A stretch of 39,510 nucleotides of DNA from assembly GCF_030695085.1 (NCBI RefSeq), contig NZ_JAUYTS010000013.1, positions 1 through 39,510 of the forward strand, written 5' to 3'. The DNA comes from Falsiroseomonas sp. (GTDB lineage Bacteria > Pseudomonadota > Alphaproteobacteria > Acetobacterales > Acetobacteraceae). The position numbers and the translations under genes are program-made. The notes under the pieces are model-generated. The model was not told the DNA's origin, did not search any database, and saw nothing but the letters and a program-made list of their open reading frames with translations. Of this stretch, positions 32,781 to 39,510 are shown in pieces; the first letter of the stretch is position 1, and every line of letters starts with the position of its first letter.

Positions 32781-33107
32781 ATGCACAGCGTCATCGAAAC
32801 TCCGAGCTTTACCCGCCGCTCCGATGCGCTGCTGTCACAGGCGGAGCGGGCGGCGCTGATCGCGACGCTGGCGATGAACCCAGAGGCCGGCGACGTCATG
32901 GTCGGGCTCGGCGGGGTTCGGAAGCTGCGCTGGGCGCCGGCGGGCCGGGGCAAGAGCGGCGCGTTCCGGGTGATTTACTACCTGCTGAACGAAGGCCGGC
33001 CGGTCCTAGCCATCTTTCTCTACGGGAAGAACGAACAGGCCGACCTGACCCCAGCACAGCGGAAGGCCGTGATGCAGTTGGTTGCCGCGATGAAGGAGAA
33101 GCGCTGA
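32781..33107 (+). CDS. RelE/HigB-type toxin
   Basis: 108 residues from ATG 32781 (MHSVIETPSFTRRSDALL). The pattern GLGGVRKLRWAPAGRGKSGAFRVIYYLL, then FLYGKNEQADLTPAQRKAVMQLV, is that of RelE-superfamily ribosome-dependent mRNA interferases, with the basic and aromatic residues of the active cleft kept. ATGs further upstream in frame would read through the operators and are less likely. The stop overlaps the next start by one base (TGATG), so the toxin is translated first and coupled to its antitoxin, an order seen in HigBA-type modules. It may stabilise the prophage or act against other phages. Confidence 0.88.
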   Translation: MHSVIETPSFTRRSDALLSQAERAALIATLAMNPEAGDVMVGLGGVRKLRWAPAGRGKSGAFRVIYYLLNEGRPVLAIFLYGKNEQADLTPAQRKAVMQLVAAMKEKR

Positions 33108-33412
33108 TGGCCAGAAAGCCGAAGATCAACGTCGCCGATGAGCTTGTAGCCGCCGTGGCCGAGGCCGCCGCGATTGTGCGGGGGGAGGCAGAGCCGACGC
33201 GCGTTCATCTGGCGCCGGATGTGCCCGATATCCGCGCCATCCGGGAGAAGATGGGCCTCACCCGGGAAGCCTTCGCGGAAAGGTTCGGCCTGCGGGTGGG
33301 CGCCTTGCGGGATTGGGAACAGGGGCTCCGCACGCCGGACCCATCCGCGCGCACGCTGCTGAAGGTGATCGCGGCCGAGCCGGAGGCTGTGATCCGCGCC
33401 CTGGCCGCGTGA
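33107..33412 (+). CDS. Xre-type antitoxin (NadS/HigA-like)
   Basis: 101 residues. The C-terminal half is a helix-turn-helix: DIRAIREKMGLTREAFAERFGLRVGALRDWEQGLRTPD, followed by ARTLLKVIAAEPEAVIRAL. The N-terminal half (VADELVAAVAEAAAIVRGEAEPTRV) resembles the toxin-binding segment of NadS-like antitoxins. It should neutralise the RelE-like toxin and repress the pair through the twin palindromes at 32733-32770. It converges with the next gene, with two bases between the stops. Confidence 0.88.
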   Translation: MARKPKINVADELVAAVAEAAAIVRGEAEPTRVHLAPDVPDIRAIREKMGLTREAFAERFGLRVGALRDWEQGLRTPDPSARTLLKVIAAEPEAVIRALAA

Positions 33413-33414
33413 TC

Positions 33415-33870
33415 TCACGCCGCGCTGGTCGGCTTGGCCCTGCCGATCAGCGCCACCTCTGGCTGCACCACATGCAGCAGCGCCATGACAGCTTGGCCGG
33501 CCCATTGCGCGGCAAATCCGTCCCATCCCGTATTCGGATCGCCGGCGGCGGAAGCCTCACGCAGCGCGGCGCCGGCCAGCGCCAGAACGCCACTCATCGT
33601 CGTCGGGCTGGCCTCATCCAGGGCGTCGCACGCCGCGAAGTAGCGGGCGGCAAGCGGGCATTCGTCGAAGTCGTCCTTGCCGCCGAGCGCGTTGAAGCGT
33701 TCCAGGGACGCGGCATGTTCGGTGCACAGGGCGACAAGCCCCGCATCCGGGTCTATCATCGCCGCGCCCGGAGCCGCCACCATCATGGCGGCCAGTGATG
33801 CGACCAGCGCACCGCGGCGGGTGAGCACAGATCGCACAGTTGGTGTATGGTCAGCCGTAGCCTTGGGCAT
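33415..33870 (-). CDS. Hypothetical protein with Tat-like signal
   Basis: 151 residues from ATG 33870, with GGAGCG as ribosome site. The N-terminus has TRRGALVASLAAMMVAAPGAA, a twin-arginine-like signal, so the mature part of about 115 residues would be periplasmic. The mature part is helical, with two cysteines (ALCTEHA, YFAACDALDE) and no motif I know. It lies in the cargo end of the prophage, divergent from the small RHH gene. Function unknown. Confidence 0.6.
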   Translation of the reverse strand: MPKATADHTPTVRSVLTRRGALVASLAAMMVAAPGAAMIDPDAGLVALCTEHAASLERFNALGGKDDFDECPLAARYFAACDALDEASPTTMSGVLALAGAALREASAAGDPNTGWDGFAAQWAGQAVMALLHVVQPEVALIGRAKPTSAA

Positions 33871-33953
33871 GGGTCGCTCCGCGCCTGGGGTTAGGCCGGG
33901 TGGCGGCGTTACCAGCGCCGCTCCCGGCTGCTGCTTTGTGTGTCGTGTATGCC

Positions 33954-33976
33954 GCATATGTCAACGCTACATATGC
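33954..33976. promoter_or_regulatory. Inverted repeat upstream of the RHH gene
   Basis: GCATATGT at 33954-33961 and its exact reverse complement at 33969-33976 are separated by 7 bases. The repeat is AT-rich against its surroundings and lies between the divergent hypothetical gene (start 33870) and the RHH gene (start 34014), so it could be the operator for both. Confidence 0.6.
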
Positions 33977-34013
33977 CGTTGACGCCGATGTCGTCGGCTG
34001 GCATTCCATCGGC

Positions 34014-34181
34014 ATGGATGAGCCTTTGTCGGAACGCATCATCACGCCGATGCAAAAGTCGCTGGTTGCGGCGGTGGATGACTTCCGCTTCGCAAACCGC
34101 ATCGCGTCCAGGGCCGAGGCCATTCGCCGCCTGATCGAGCTTGGCCTCGCTGCCGCGAAGGCCGCCCCCTCGAAATCCTGA
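34014..34181 (+). CDS. Small ribbon-helix-helix DNA-binding protein
   Basis: 55 residues. The segment IITPMQKSLVAAVDDFRFANRIASRAEAIRRLIELGL has the length and pattern of an Arc/CopG-type ribbon-helix-helix: a short strand, then two helices with SRAEAIRRLI as the second. An in-frame start further upstream exists, but the RHH domain begins only after ATG 34014 and the upstream part contains the inverted repeat. It may control itself and its neighbours. Its stop is directly followed by the reading frame of the exonuclease gene. Confidence 0.7.
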   Translation: MDEPLSERIITPMQKSLVAAVDDFRFANRIASRAEAIRRLIELGLAAAKAAPSKS

Positions 34182-34301
34182 GTGGCCGAGCGACCGAACG
34201 CGATTTCTTTTGCCGTCGCCGAGCGAATCACGTTTCGGTCCCGTTGCCTCCTGGCCCGCTTCGGTCGGATCATCCGCTCCCTGAAACGGGAGCCGGCCGC
34301 G

Positions 34302-34985
34302 ATGGACGAAGATCAAGCTTCGGGCGATTTGCCGCAGACGGATTGGGTTAAGCATCTCCCAGATCAAATACTGTTCTTTGATGTTGAGACCACTGGGATT
34401 GGCCCAAATGATCGTATAGTGGCGTTTGCTGCAATCATGCTCGATTGGTCTCTCGCGGATCAATCAAGGCTTTCTACGAAGGTCATGAATTTCGTTTTCG
34501 ATCCCGGCATACGCTCGCATCCGGAGGCGGAGGCGATACATGGGATGGATGATTGGTTTTTGCGGCATCAGGAGCCGTTCTCGAAGCAAGCCGCGGTCAT
34601 CGCTGAGTTCGTCAGCGGCGCCGATCTTATCGTCTCGCACAATATTGATTTCGATTATCTTTTTCTTCTGCGCGATTTGAGTGCCGCCGGTATTGCGCTG
34701 CCGCGCACAAAAGCTGAGTGCACGATGCGACTGTGGGCGAACACTCATCGCCTTAGATATCGCCCATCGCTGAATGCGATTGCATCCGAAATCGGCCTGC
34801 CGCAACGTGAAGCTAGGCACTCTGCAATGGAAGATGCCTGGCTGTGCATGGTGGTCTGGCTCTACCTGAAGACACCATGGCGTTTGGGTGCATTTCCTGG
34901 GGGTGAGGCTGCGGTGCGGAAAAACGTCCAGCCGGTGCCTCAGCGGCCGGATGGCCGTCTGCCCCCGCGGAGGCGCGCCGTATAG
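34302..34985 (+). CDS. DEDDh-type 3'-5' exonuclease (DnaQ-like)
   Basis: 227 residues. Motif I is FFDVETTGIG (D and E for metal binding). Motif II is VSHNIDFDYLFL. Motif III is HSAMEDAWL, with the histidine and aspartate of the DEDDh class. These are the proofreading-exonuclease/RNase T superfamily marks. ATG 34302 has GGGAG ten bases upstream; an in-frame GTG at 34182 would add 40 residues without clear homology. The central part of the gene has lower GC than its neighbours. It could serve phage replication or degrade rival nucleic acid. Confidence 0.88.
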   Translation: MDEDQASGDLPQTDWVKHLPDQILFFDVETTGIGPNDRIVAFAAIMLDWSLADQSRLSTKVMNFVFDPGIRSHPEAEAIHGMDDWFLRHQEPFSKQAAVIAEFVSGADLIVSHNIDFDYLFLLRDLSAAGIALPRTKAECTMRLWANTHRLRYRPSLNAIASEIGLPQREARHSAMEDAWLCMVVWLYLKTPWRLGAFPGGEAAVRKNVQPVPQRPDGRLPPRRRAV

Positions 34986-35050
34986 GTGCAGGCCACCGCG
35001 CGCCGGACCGCCCTCAGTTTTCAAGGAATCCTTGCGAACTGACGCTGCGT

Positions 35051-35998
35051 CTACAGCCCCAGCGCTCGCGCCGTCGCCGGCCCCACCACGCCATCCGGCG
35101 CCAGCCGCATCCGCTCCTGGAACTGCTGCACCGCGATTTCCGTGACCCGGCCGAACACGCCATCCTGCGTCAGCATGAACCCGGCCCATCCGAGCGCGCG
35201 CTGCACCCGCAGCACTGCCTCCCCCCGATGGCCGATCCGCAGCATGGTGGCGATCGGCCGCACCGGCGGCGGCTCCCCCGCCGCATCCGCATAGGCCGCC
35301 GCCAGCTTCTGGTCATAGGCGTTGGCGGCATAGCCCGGCCCATTGTAGCGCCGGGCGAAGCCGGCCCAGTCGCGGGCGCGCAGCAGCCGGTCCAGGCCTT
35401 CGGCGCGGAGGAATGCGACCAGGGCATCCAGCTGCCGCCCCTCGCTTTCGGAGACGGCCGCCACATAGCCCTCCACCGTCGCGTGGCCGGCCGCCCGGTG
35501 GTTGCTGCCGAGGATCTGCGCCAGCCCCCAGGATGCGCTGCACAGCGCCTGCGGCCGGGCCAGGGCGGCGGCGGCATCCAGGCGCGGCCACTCCCCCGCA
35601 CCTCCGGCATAGAGGCGCCGGTCCCAGGGCTGAGCGGAGATGCGGGGGTGGGAGGCATCGAAGCGCCGGCCGGTCGCACGGCTGAATAGATGCGCCTCGA
35701 ACAGGATGCGCGGCCGGCCATCGAGCAGGAAGCCGCCAGCGCCGCCGGTCTCTACCGTCAGCACCGCCTGGACGGCCGCCACGCTGTCGCCCAGCGCAGC
35801 GGCCGCGCGCAGCATATCATCCGGCCGGAGCTTCTTGCCGCGCGCCTCCGCCGGCACCGGTGTGGGTAAGGGTGGAGCCACCACGGGCGCCTCCACCAAA
35901 TGATGCGGTGGCGCCGGAGCTGCGGCCACGGCTGGCGCTGCGGGCGCCACGGACCAGCCGGAGGTAAGCCAGCCATATAGACGGCTCCAGCCGTTCAT
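35051..35998 (-). CDS. Endolysin: N-acetylmuramidase with peptidoglycan-binding domain
   Basis: 315 residues. An N-terminal Ala/Pro-rich linker (about 18-50) is followed by an N-acetylmuramidase domain (about 55-235). Its catalytic glutamate is probably Glu83 in VLTVETGG, and FEAHLFSRATG, SWGLAQILG and FARRYNGPGYA are further markers. A C-terminal PG_binding_1 domain (about 245-312) has IGHRGEAVLRVQRALG and QDGVFGRVTEIAVQQFQ. It cleaves host peptidoglycan at lysis. No strong signal peptide is visible, so it would need the holin. The start overlaps the upstream gene as ATGA, and it is the last gene of the operon. Confidence 0.92.
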   Translation of the reverse strand: MNGWSRLYGWLTSGWSVAPAAPAVAAAPAPPHHLVEAPVVAPPLPTPVPAEARGKKLRPDDMLRAAAALGDSVAAVQAVLTVETGGAGGFLLDGRPRILFEAHLFSRATGRRFDASHPRISAQPWDRRLYAGGAGEWPRLDAAAALARPQALCSASWGLAQILGSNHRAAGHATVEGYVAAVSESEGRQLDALVAFLRAEGLDRLLRARDWAGFARRYNGPGYAANAYDQKLAAAYADAAGEPPPVRPIATMLRIGHRGEAVLRVQRALGWAGFMLTQDGVFGRVTEIAVQQFQERMRLAPDGVVGPATARALGL

Positions 35999-36366
35999 TG
36001 CCGGCCGACTCCGGCCACGTCGCGGACAACGGCCGGCAGCGCCGGCACGCTCGCCGACACCAGCACCCGCGCGGCCTCGCCCGTCACCATCTCCGCCACC
36101 CGACCAGGCGGCACGCCGAGCTGCGCCAAGGTGCCTGGCAGGGTGCGACGCAAGTAGGACGCGCCGACCTCTGCTGCCGCATCCAGCGCGCCGGCGCCGG
36201 CCGCCTGCACCCGGGGATCTGCCAGCACCAGGCCGGCAGCACGGCCCAGCGCGGAATCCAGCCGCAGCCGCGCGGCCCGGTCGCGCAGCCATGCAGCGAC
36301 ATAGAGCGCGAGCGCGCTCACCACCGCGCTGGCAAGCGCCAGCGCAGCCTCTTGCAACTGCTCCAT
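35995..36366 (-). CDS. Small single-helix membrane protein of the lysis operon
   Basis: 123 residues. One N-terminal hydrophobic helix (ALALASAVVSALALYVAAWL) is followed by a mainly helical, charged part (LRDRAARLRLDSALGRAAG). The latter resembles small phage proteins found next to holins. It ends in an ATGA overlap with the endolysin. It could be a second holin, a pinholin or a spanin-like component; the sequence alone does not decide. Confidence 0.65.
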   Translation of the reverse strand: MEQLQEAALALASAVVSALALYVAAWLRDRAARLRLDSALGRAAGLVLADPRVQAAGAGALDAAAEVGASYLRRTLPGTLAQLGVPPGRVAEMVTGEAARVLVSASVPALPAVVRDVAGVGRQ

Positions 36367-36413
36367 TGGTATCTCCTATGGATGATGCCGCCCTGGCCCG
36401 GGGCGGCGCGGGG

Positions 36414-36737
36414 TTACGTCCCGCCGAGGCGCTTGCGTGCGGCCTCAACCAGCATGTCGATCAGCCGCGTGCCCAATGCGCCCGAAAACCCGGCCGCGCC
36501 GCCGACCACCAGCAGGCCCCGGCCCGCCTCATAAAGCTCCGGGTGCCAGTAGATCGCCACGGCGGCCGTGGTGACGCCCAGCGTGGCGCCGACGCCGGCC
36601 TCGATGCAGAGCAGCACGGCGGACCGCACGCCGCTGTGCAGGGCCAGCATCACGCGCGCGAAGGCGCCGAGGAGGGCCGAAATCGCCGCGATGCGGACGG
36701 CCTGGAATAGATCATCGCTCATCCGCGCGGCAATCAC
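36414..36737 (-). CDS. Holin-like membrane protein
   Basis: 107 residues with three hydrophobic helices (about 13-33, 39-60, 75-95), the layout of phage holins of the LydA/holin III kind. The GTG start at 36737 overlaps the previous stop as GTGA, while an ATG at 36722 is also in frame. It would form the inner-membrane holes that release the endolysin. A 47-base gap separates it from the next gene. Confidence 0.72.
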   Translation of the reverse strand: MIAARMSDDLFQAVRIAAISALLGAFARVMLALHSGVRSAVLLCIEAGVGATLGVTTAAVAIYWHPELYEAGRGLLVVGGAAGFSGALGTRLIDMLVEAARKRLGGT

Positions 36738-37540
36738 GCGGGCCAGTCAATGGCGGGCAGGCTCGCGATCAGGTCCGCGACCGTAGGTGGTGGCGCCCCG
36801 GCCTGGACCTCGGCAAGCCGGGCATAGGCCGCGAGATAGACCGCATCCCGCCAGGCAACGAAGGCCGCGGCCTCCGCCGCCCAGGCGGGAACGGTGCTGG
36901 CGGCGTAGCCGGCGCAGGAGGCGGCGGAGCTGTAGTCGCGGGCGTGAGCTGTGGCCTCGACCAGCGCGGCGATGGCCGCCCGGTAGTCATCGAGCGTCGC
37001 CACGGGTGCCGGAGCGGTAAAGACGCCATCCGCATAGGCGCCGCCAGCCCGCGCGCCCGGCCCCGCAGGCACCGCCACCAGGGGCGCCGCAGGCTGCCAG
37101 CCGGCATCCACCGCGACGACATTGACCACCATCCCGTCCGGATCGACCAGGGCTACCGTCACCGGATCACCCGACGCCTCACCGGCGCGCAGGGCGACCA
37201 GCGCCAGGGTCGCCTCGTCCGCCGCAGCGATCGTCGCCAGGGCTGCGTTCCAGGCGTCCAGCGACGGGCTCGGCTGCGTCCCGCCTTCGGTGTCAGGCAG
37301 GGCCGGCGGCGCCTCGCGCCCTGCGGTCAGGGCAACCGCCGCCTCATAGGCCTCGGCCGCGCTGGCCAGGCCGTGCAGGCGGGCATTCTCGGCCTCCGTT
37401 GCCGCGATCTCAGTCGGGCTGGCCTCGGCCATCGCGAGCGGGGGCAGGACGCAGCGCGGGTGGCCGCCGATCAGCGACCAGCGGCGCAGATAGCGGCCTT
37501 CGCCATAGGCGGCCGGGATCATGTCTGCGGCGGGCATCAT
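36734..37540 (-). CDS. Tail-fibre-associated protein
   Basis: 268 residues. The C-terminal 85 residues (LDDYRAAIAALVEATAHARDYSSAASCAGY, STVPAWAAEAAAFVAWRDAVY) match a module found in many phage tail-fibre or fibre-assembly proteins, where a Y-S-S/A-C-Y and a W-RDA are kept. The middle is Ala-rich and helical; a small beta part (VALVDPDGMVVNVVAVDAGW) lies near residue 140. An AGGAGAT site precedes ATG 37540, which overlaps the fibre stop as ATGA. It is likely a chaperone or adaptor for the fibre encoded just upstream. Confidence 0.65.
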   Translation of the reverse strand: MMPAADMIPAAYGEGRYLRRWSLIGGHPRCVLPPLAMAEASPTEIAATEAENARLHGLASAAEAYEAAVALTAGREAPPALPDTEGGTQPSPSLDAWNAALATIAAADEATLALVALRAGEASGDPVTVALVDPDGMVVNVVAVDAGWQPAAPLVAVPAGPGARAGGAYADGVFTAPAPVATLDDYRAAIAALVEATAHARDYSSAASCAGYAASTVPAWAAEAAAFVAWRDAVYLAAYARLAEVQAGAPPPTVADLIASLPAIDWPA

Positions 37541-39510
37541 GCAATCTCCTCGTATTGCGCAACTTCGGACACGCGCTGAACCCGCGTTTCCGCAGACCAG
37601 ACGATGCGCGTGGCCGCCACACCCGTGACCTGCGGCGTCACAGTCTGCGCCGTGGTGTCGATTGCCAGCGTCGCATCCGCGCCCGCCGTGGTTTCGGTGT
37701 CCGTGCCGATGGTCTGGACCGACCCCTGCAAGGTCACGTTGCCGCCGTCCTGGCGGTAGTAGACGCCGCGACGGACGTAGCTCAGGCGTTCGGTGTCGCT
37801 CGCGCCATAGACCCGCCCGACGATCCGCGCCTCGATGATGACCGTCTCCCGAGGGCCGATGTGGACACGCGGGGAGAGGGAGAGCGGAGTGGCGTCGGTC
37901 GTGGTGCCCCCGGCACGCATCCGCCGTAGCGTGTTCAGGGCCACCGGCCCGGCAGGCATCCGGTCCAGGCCGGTGATGGCGTCACGCCTCACGCCTGCGT
38001 TGTTTGTGGTCGCGACGGCCATGACGCCGCCTTCCATGCTGACCGCCCTCATGGTGTCATTGGCGATAGCTAGAGGAGTGTTCGCGGCATCGAGATATTC
38101 GACGCGACGCAGGCCGGAAAAGATCGAGACGCCATCACCCGTCGCCACTGCGAGGCGACGAGTTGTCTCGGAGAAGGAAAGCGCCGTGACGCCATTGGAA
38201 GTGCCGCCGAGGAATGCTTTCGCGCCAGCGTCGAACAGCGGGCGCTCGTCGGCATACATCTTGGCGATCTGCGCGGGGGTGGGAGCGTAGGCTGAAATGC
38301 GATAGAGAGCAAATGCCCCACTAGCCGAGGATGCGTCATTGACGTTGGTTCCTAGGCGAAAAATCGCGCCAACAGCAGTCAACGACCCGAGCGTTGTTAC
38401 TGTAGACACGCCCTCGCGGATGCCGTTGACCCACATTTCGAGGGTTTGACCTCGCCTAATACAAACGCACTGGTTCCACACGCCGCTGTTGAATGGTGTC
38501 GTCGCGTCAACAAGACGGTTTCCCGTGGTCCCATCGTTGACGACAAAGCGAGGGATGGAACCCCCTGCTGCCCCGACATTTATTCGTGGATTGGTGGTGG
38601 CTGGAACCGCACGATCACCACCAACCGTAAACGAGGTTCCCTTGTGCCAGAAAGCTATTGAAAAATCCCCGGTTCCGAAGTCCAAGTTTGCGTTATACGG
38701 CTGTTCTAGATAATTGCTGGACGACAATCCCGACCATGCCGCAATGTCGTTCCCCGTATTAACCGCTGCGCGGATCAGCGTGCCGACGACATTGAGGCCC
38801 TGGTTTCGGTAAGACCGATCTACGACCGCCAGCTTTGCTGACACCCGCGTAATGCTGATATCGGAAACGGAGTTAGTCCGGTGGATCGCAATTAACGAAG
38901 AAGTGCTTACTGCGGTGAATGACGCAAAATACGTTCCTGCCGCCGTCATCGAGGCGATAATGATGCCCACAGTCCCGCCGATTTGAAGGCGAACACCGCC
39001 CGTCGCTGCTGCGCTAATCTCGACTTCAACATTGTAAGTCTGACCAATGACCGTGGTGATGGTCTGAGAAAAATTGACCAACTCTGAGGTCGAAACTAGG
39101 CGGGCGGCGCCGCTTGACCAGATTACATAGTCGTCCGCATCGGTCGGCGTGCTGACAGTCCAGCCTGAAAGATCGCTGGTAAACTCGTTGTTAGTCAGCA
39201 ATTCACCCGAGGCCGCAATCGCTCCCGCCGCGCCATCGCAGAGCGTGGCGAGGCGGATATCGCCGGGCTGCCAGCCGGTGGCGTAGTTAATAGCCGCGTA
39301 GGCAATCATGCCGTTCGATGGGTTGCCTTCGTCTGTGGCGAGAAAATAGACTCCCGCATCGCCTGCCATATGGGGGCCGACAGTGATTAGAGCATTTCCG
39401 GGCGTGAAGAGGCTACGGTTGCCGCTATTGAAGTAAGACGCGAGACGATCAACAGTATTTGCCTTTGTGGCGACATAAGGAATTGCGTGCTCTTCGCCAA
39501 TCCCTCCGGT
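37537..39510 (-). CDS. Phage tail fibre with LamG-like lectin domain (N-terminus cut by window)
   Basis: The frame is open to the last base of the window: before the in-frame ATG at 39369 it reads VDRLASYFNSGNRSLFTPGN without a stop. The gene therefore starts beyond the edge; 657 residues are visible. A first beta-sandwich carries LTNNEFTSDLSGWTV, and a LamG/concanavalin-type domain follows (NLDFGTGDFSIAFWHKGT, WNQCVCIRRGQTLEMWVNG, then ISAYAPTPAQIAKMYADERPLF). A propeller-like part and a C-terminal beta region (VHIGPRETVIIEARIVGRVYG) complete it. It should bind the host surface. GC is clearly lower at 38300-39200 than in the C-terminal part, suggesting domain exchange. Confidence 0.88.
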   Translation of the reverse strand, partial: TGGIGEEHAIPYVATKANTVDRLASYFNSGNRSLFTPGNALITVGPHMAGDAGVYFLATDEGNPSNGMIAYAAINYATGWQPGDIRLATLCDGAAGAIAASGELLTNNEFTSDLSGWTVSTPTDADDYVIWSSGAARLVSTSELVNFSQTITTVIGQTYNVEVEISAAATGGVRLQIGGTVGIIIASMTAAGTYFASFTAVSTSSLIAIHRTNSVSDISITRVSAKLAVVDRSYRNQGLNVVGTLIRAAVNTGNDIAAWSGLSSSNYLEQPYNANLDFGTGDFSIAFWHKGTSFTVGGDRAVPATTNPRINVGAAGGSIPRFVVNDGTTGNRLVDATTPFNSGVWNQCVCIRRGQTLEMWVNGIREGVSTVTTLGSLTAVGAIFRLGTNVNDASSASGAFALYRISAYAPTPAQIAKMYADERPLFDAGAKAFLGGTSNGVTALSFSETTRRLAVATGDGVSIFSGLRRVEYLDAANTPLAIANDTMRAVSMEGGVMAVATTNNAGVRRDAITGLDRMPAGPVALNTLRRMRAGGTTTDATPLSLSPRVHIGPRETVIIEARIVGRVYGASDTERLSYVRRGVYYRQDGGNVTLQGSVQTIGTDTETTAGADATLAIDTTAQTVTPQVTGVAATRIVWSAETRVQRVSEVAQYEEIA

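Larger units (their letters stand above)
32499..39510. mobile_element. Prophage, one end (continues beyond the window)
   Basis: From the tRNA-derived attachment site rightwards the genes are a toxin-antitoxin pair, small regulators, an exonuclease, an endolysin, holin-like proteins and tail-fibre genes. The lysis and tail genes form one minus-strand operon with ATGA-type overlaps. Integrase, head genes and the other attachment site are not in view, so completeness and ability to excise cannot be judged. Confidence 0.85.

Overview
The window is high-GC, densely packed bacterial DNA. Protein similarity recalled from memory (aa3 oxidase operon layout, HWE histidine kinase, many orphan tripartite-tricarboxylate solute receptors) suggests an alphaproteobacterium, most likely of the Acetobacteraceae (Roseomonas-like). 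That placement is inference; no rRNA or other marker gene is present.

Layout. (1) 1-5739, plus strand: the end of ctaD, then ctaB, a 42-residue CoxF-like membrane protein, ctaG/cox11 and ctaE, closed by a hairpin terminator. SURF1 and an M32 carboxypeptidase follow as a coupled pair. (2) 5724-7090, minus strand: a Tat-exported Vgb-like beta-propeller coupled to a small cytochrome c. (3) 7320-9959: a membrane-anchored HWE sensor kinase with a 15-bp minisatellite expanded inside its ATP-binding domain. A second, unrelated 15-bp minisatellite lies just upstream. (4) 10059-19698: a metabolic block of two SDRs, an IclR regulator, a CMD-family protein, a LigI-like amidohydrolase, two orphan Bug/TctC receptors, a benzoylformate-decarboxylase-like ThDP enzyme, a family VIII esterase/beta-lactamase-like hydrolase and an MgtC-like membrane protein. 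It looks like uptake and breakdown of an aromatic or other organic acid.

(5) 19699-31573: a visibly lower-GC surface-polysaccharide island starting next to a probable transposase remnant. It holds a rhamnosyltransferase-type GT2, an RgpF-family protein, the Wzt/Wzm exporter, and a 1649-residue protein joining methyltransferase, coiled coil, RgpF, WbsX and a C-terminal GT-A-like domain. The adjoining 681-residue protein has four copies of an unrecognised ~117-residue repeat followed by three FG-GAP repeats; it has returned to high GC. A GmhA-like SIS isomerase follows at 31745.

(6) 32499-39510: the end of a prophage. A 45-bp 3' half of tRNA-Arg(CCU), cut at the anticodon loop, marks the attachment site. 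Its orientation puts the element to the right, continuing past the window. Terminal cargo is a RelE/HigB-type toxin with an Xre antitoxin behind twin palindromes, a small Tat-signal protein, a ribbon-helix-helix protein behind an inverted repeat, and a DEDDh exonuclease. Beyond it, on the minus strand, is a tail-fibre and lysis operon: LamG fibre, fibre-associated protein, holin-like protein, second membrane protein, and an N-acetylmuramidase endolysin.

The strongest candidates for something undescribed are the giant multi-domain glycan enzyme with its cluster, and the four-fold repeat of the FG-GAP protein.
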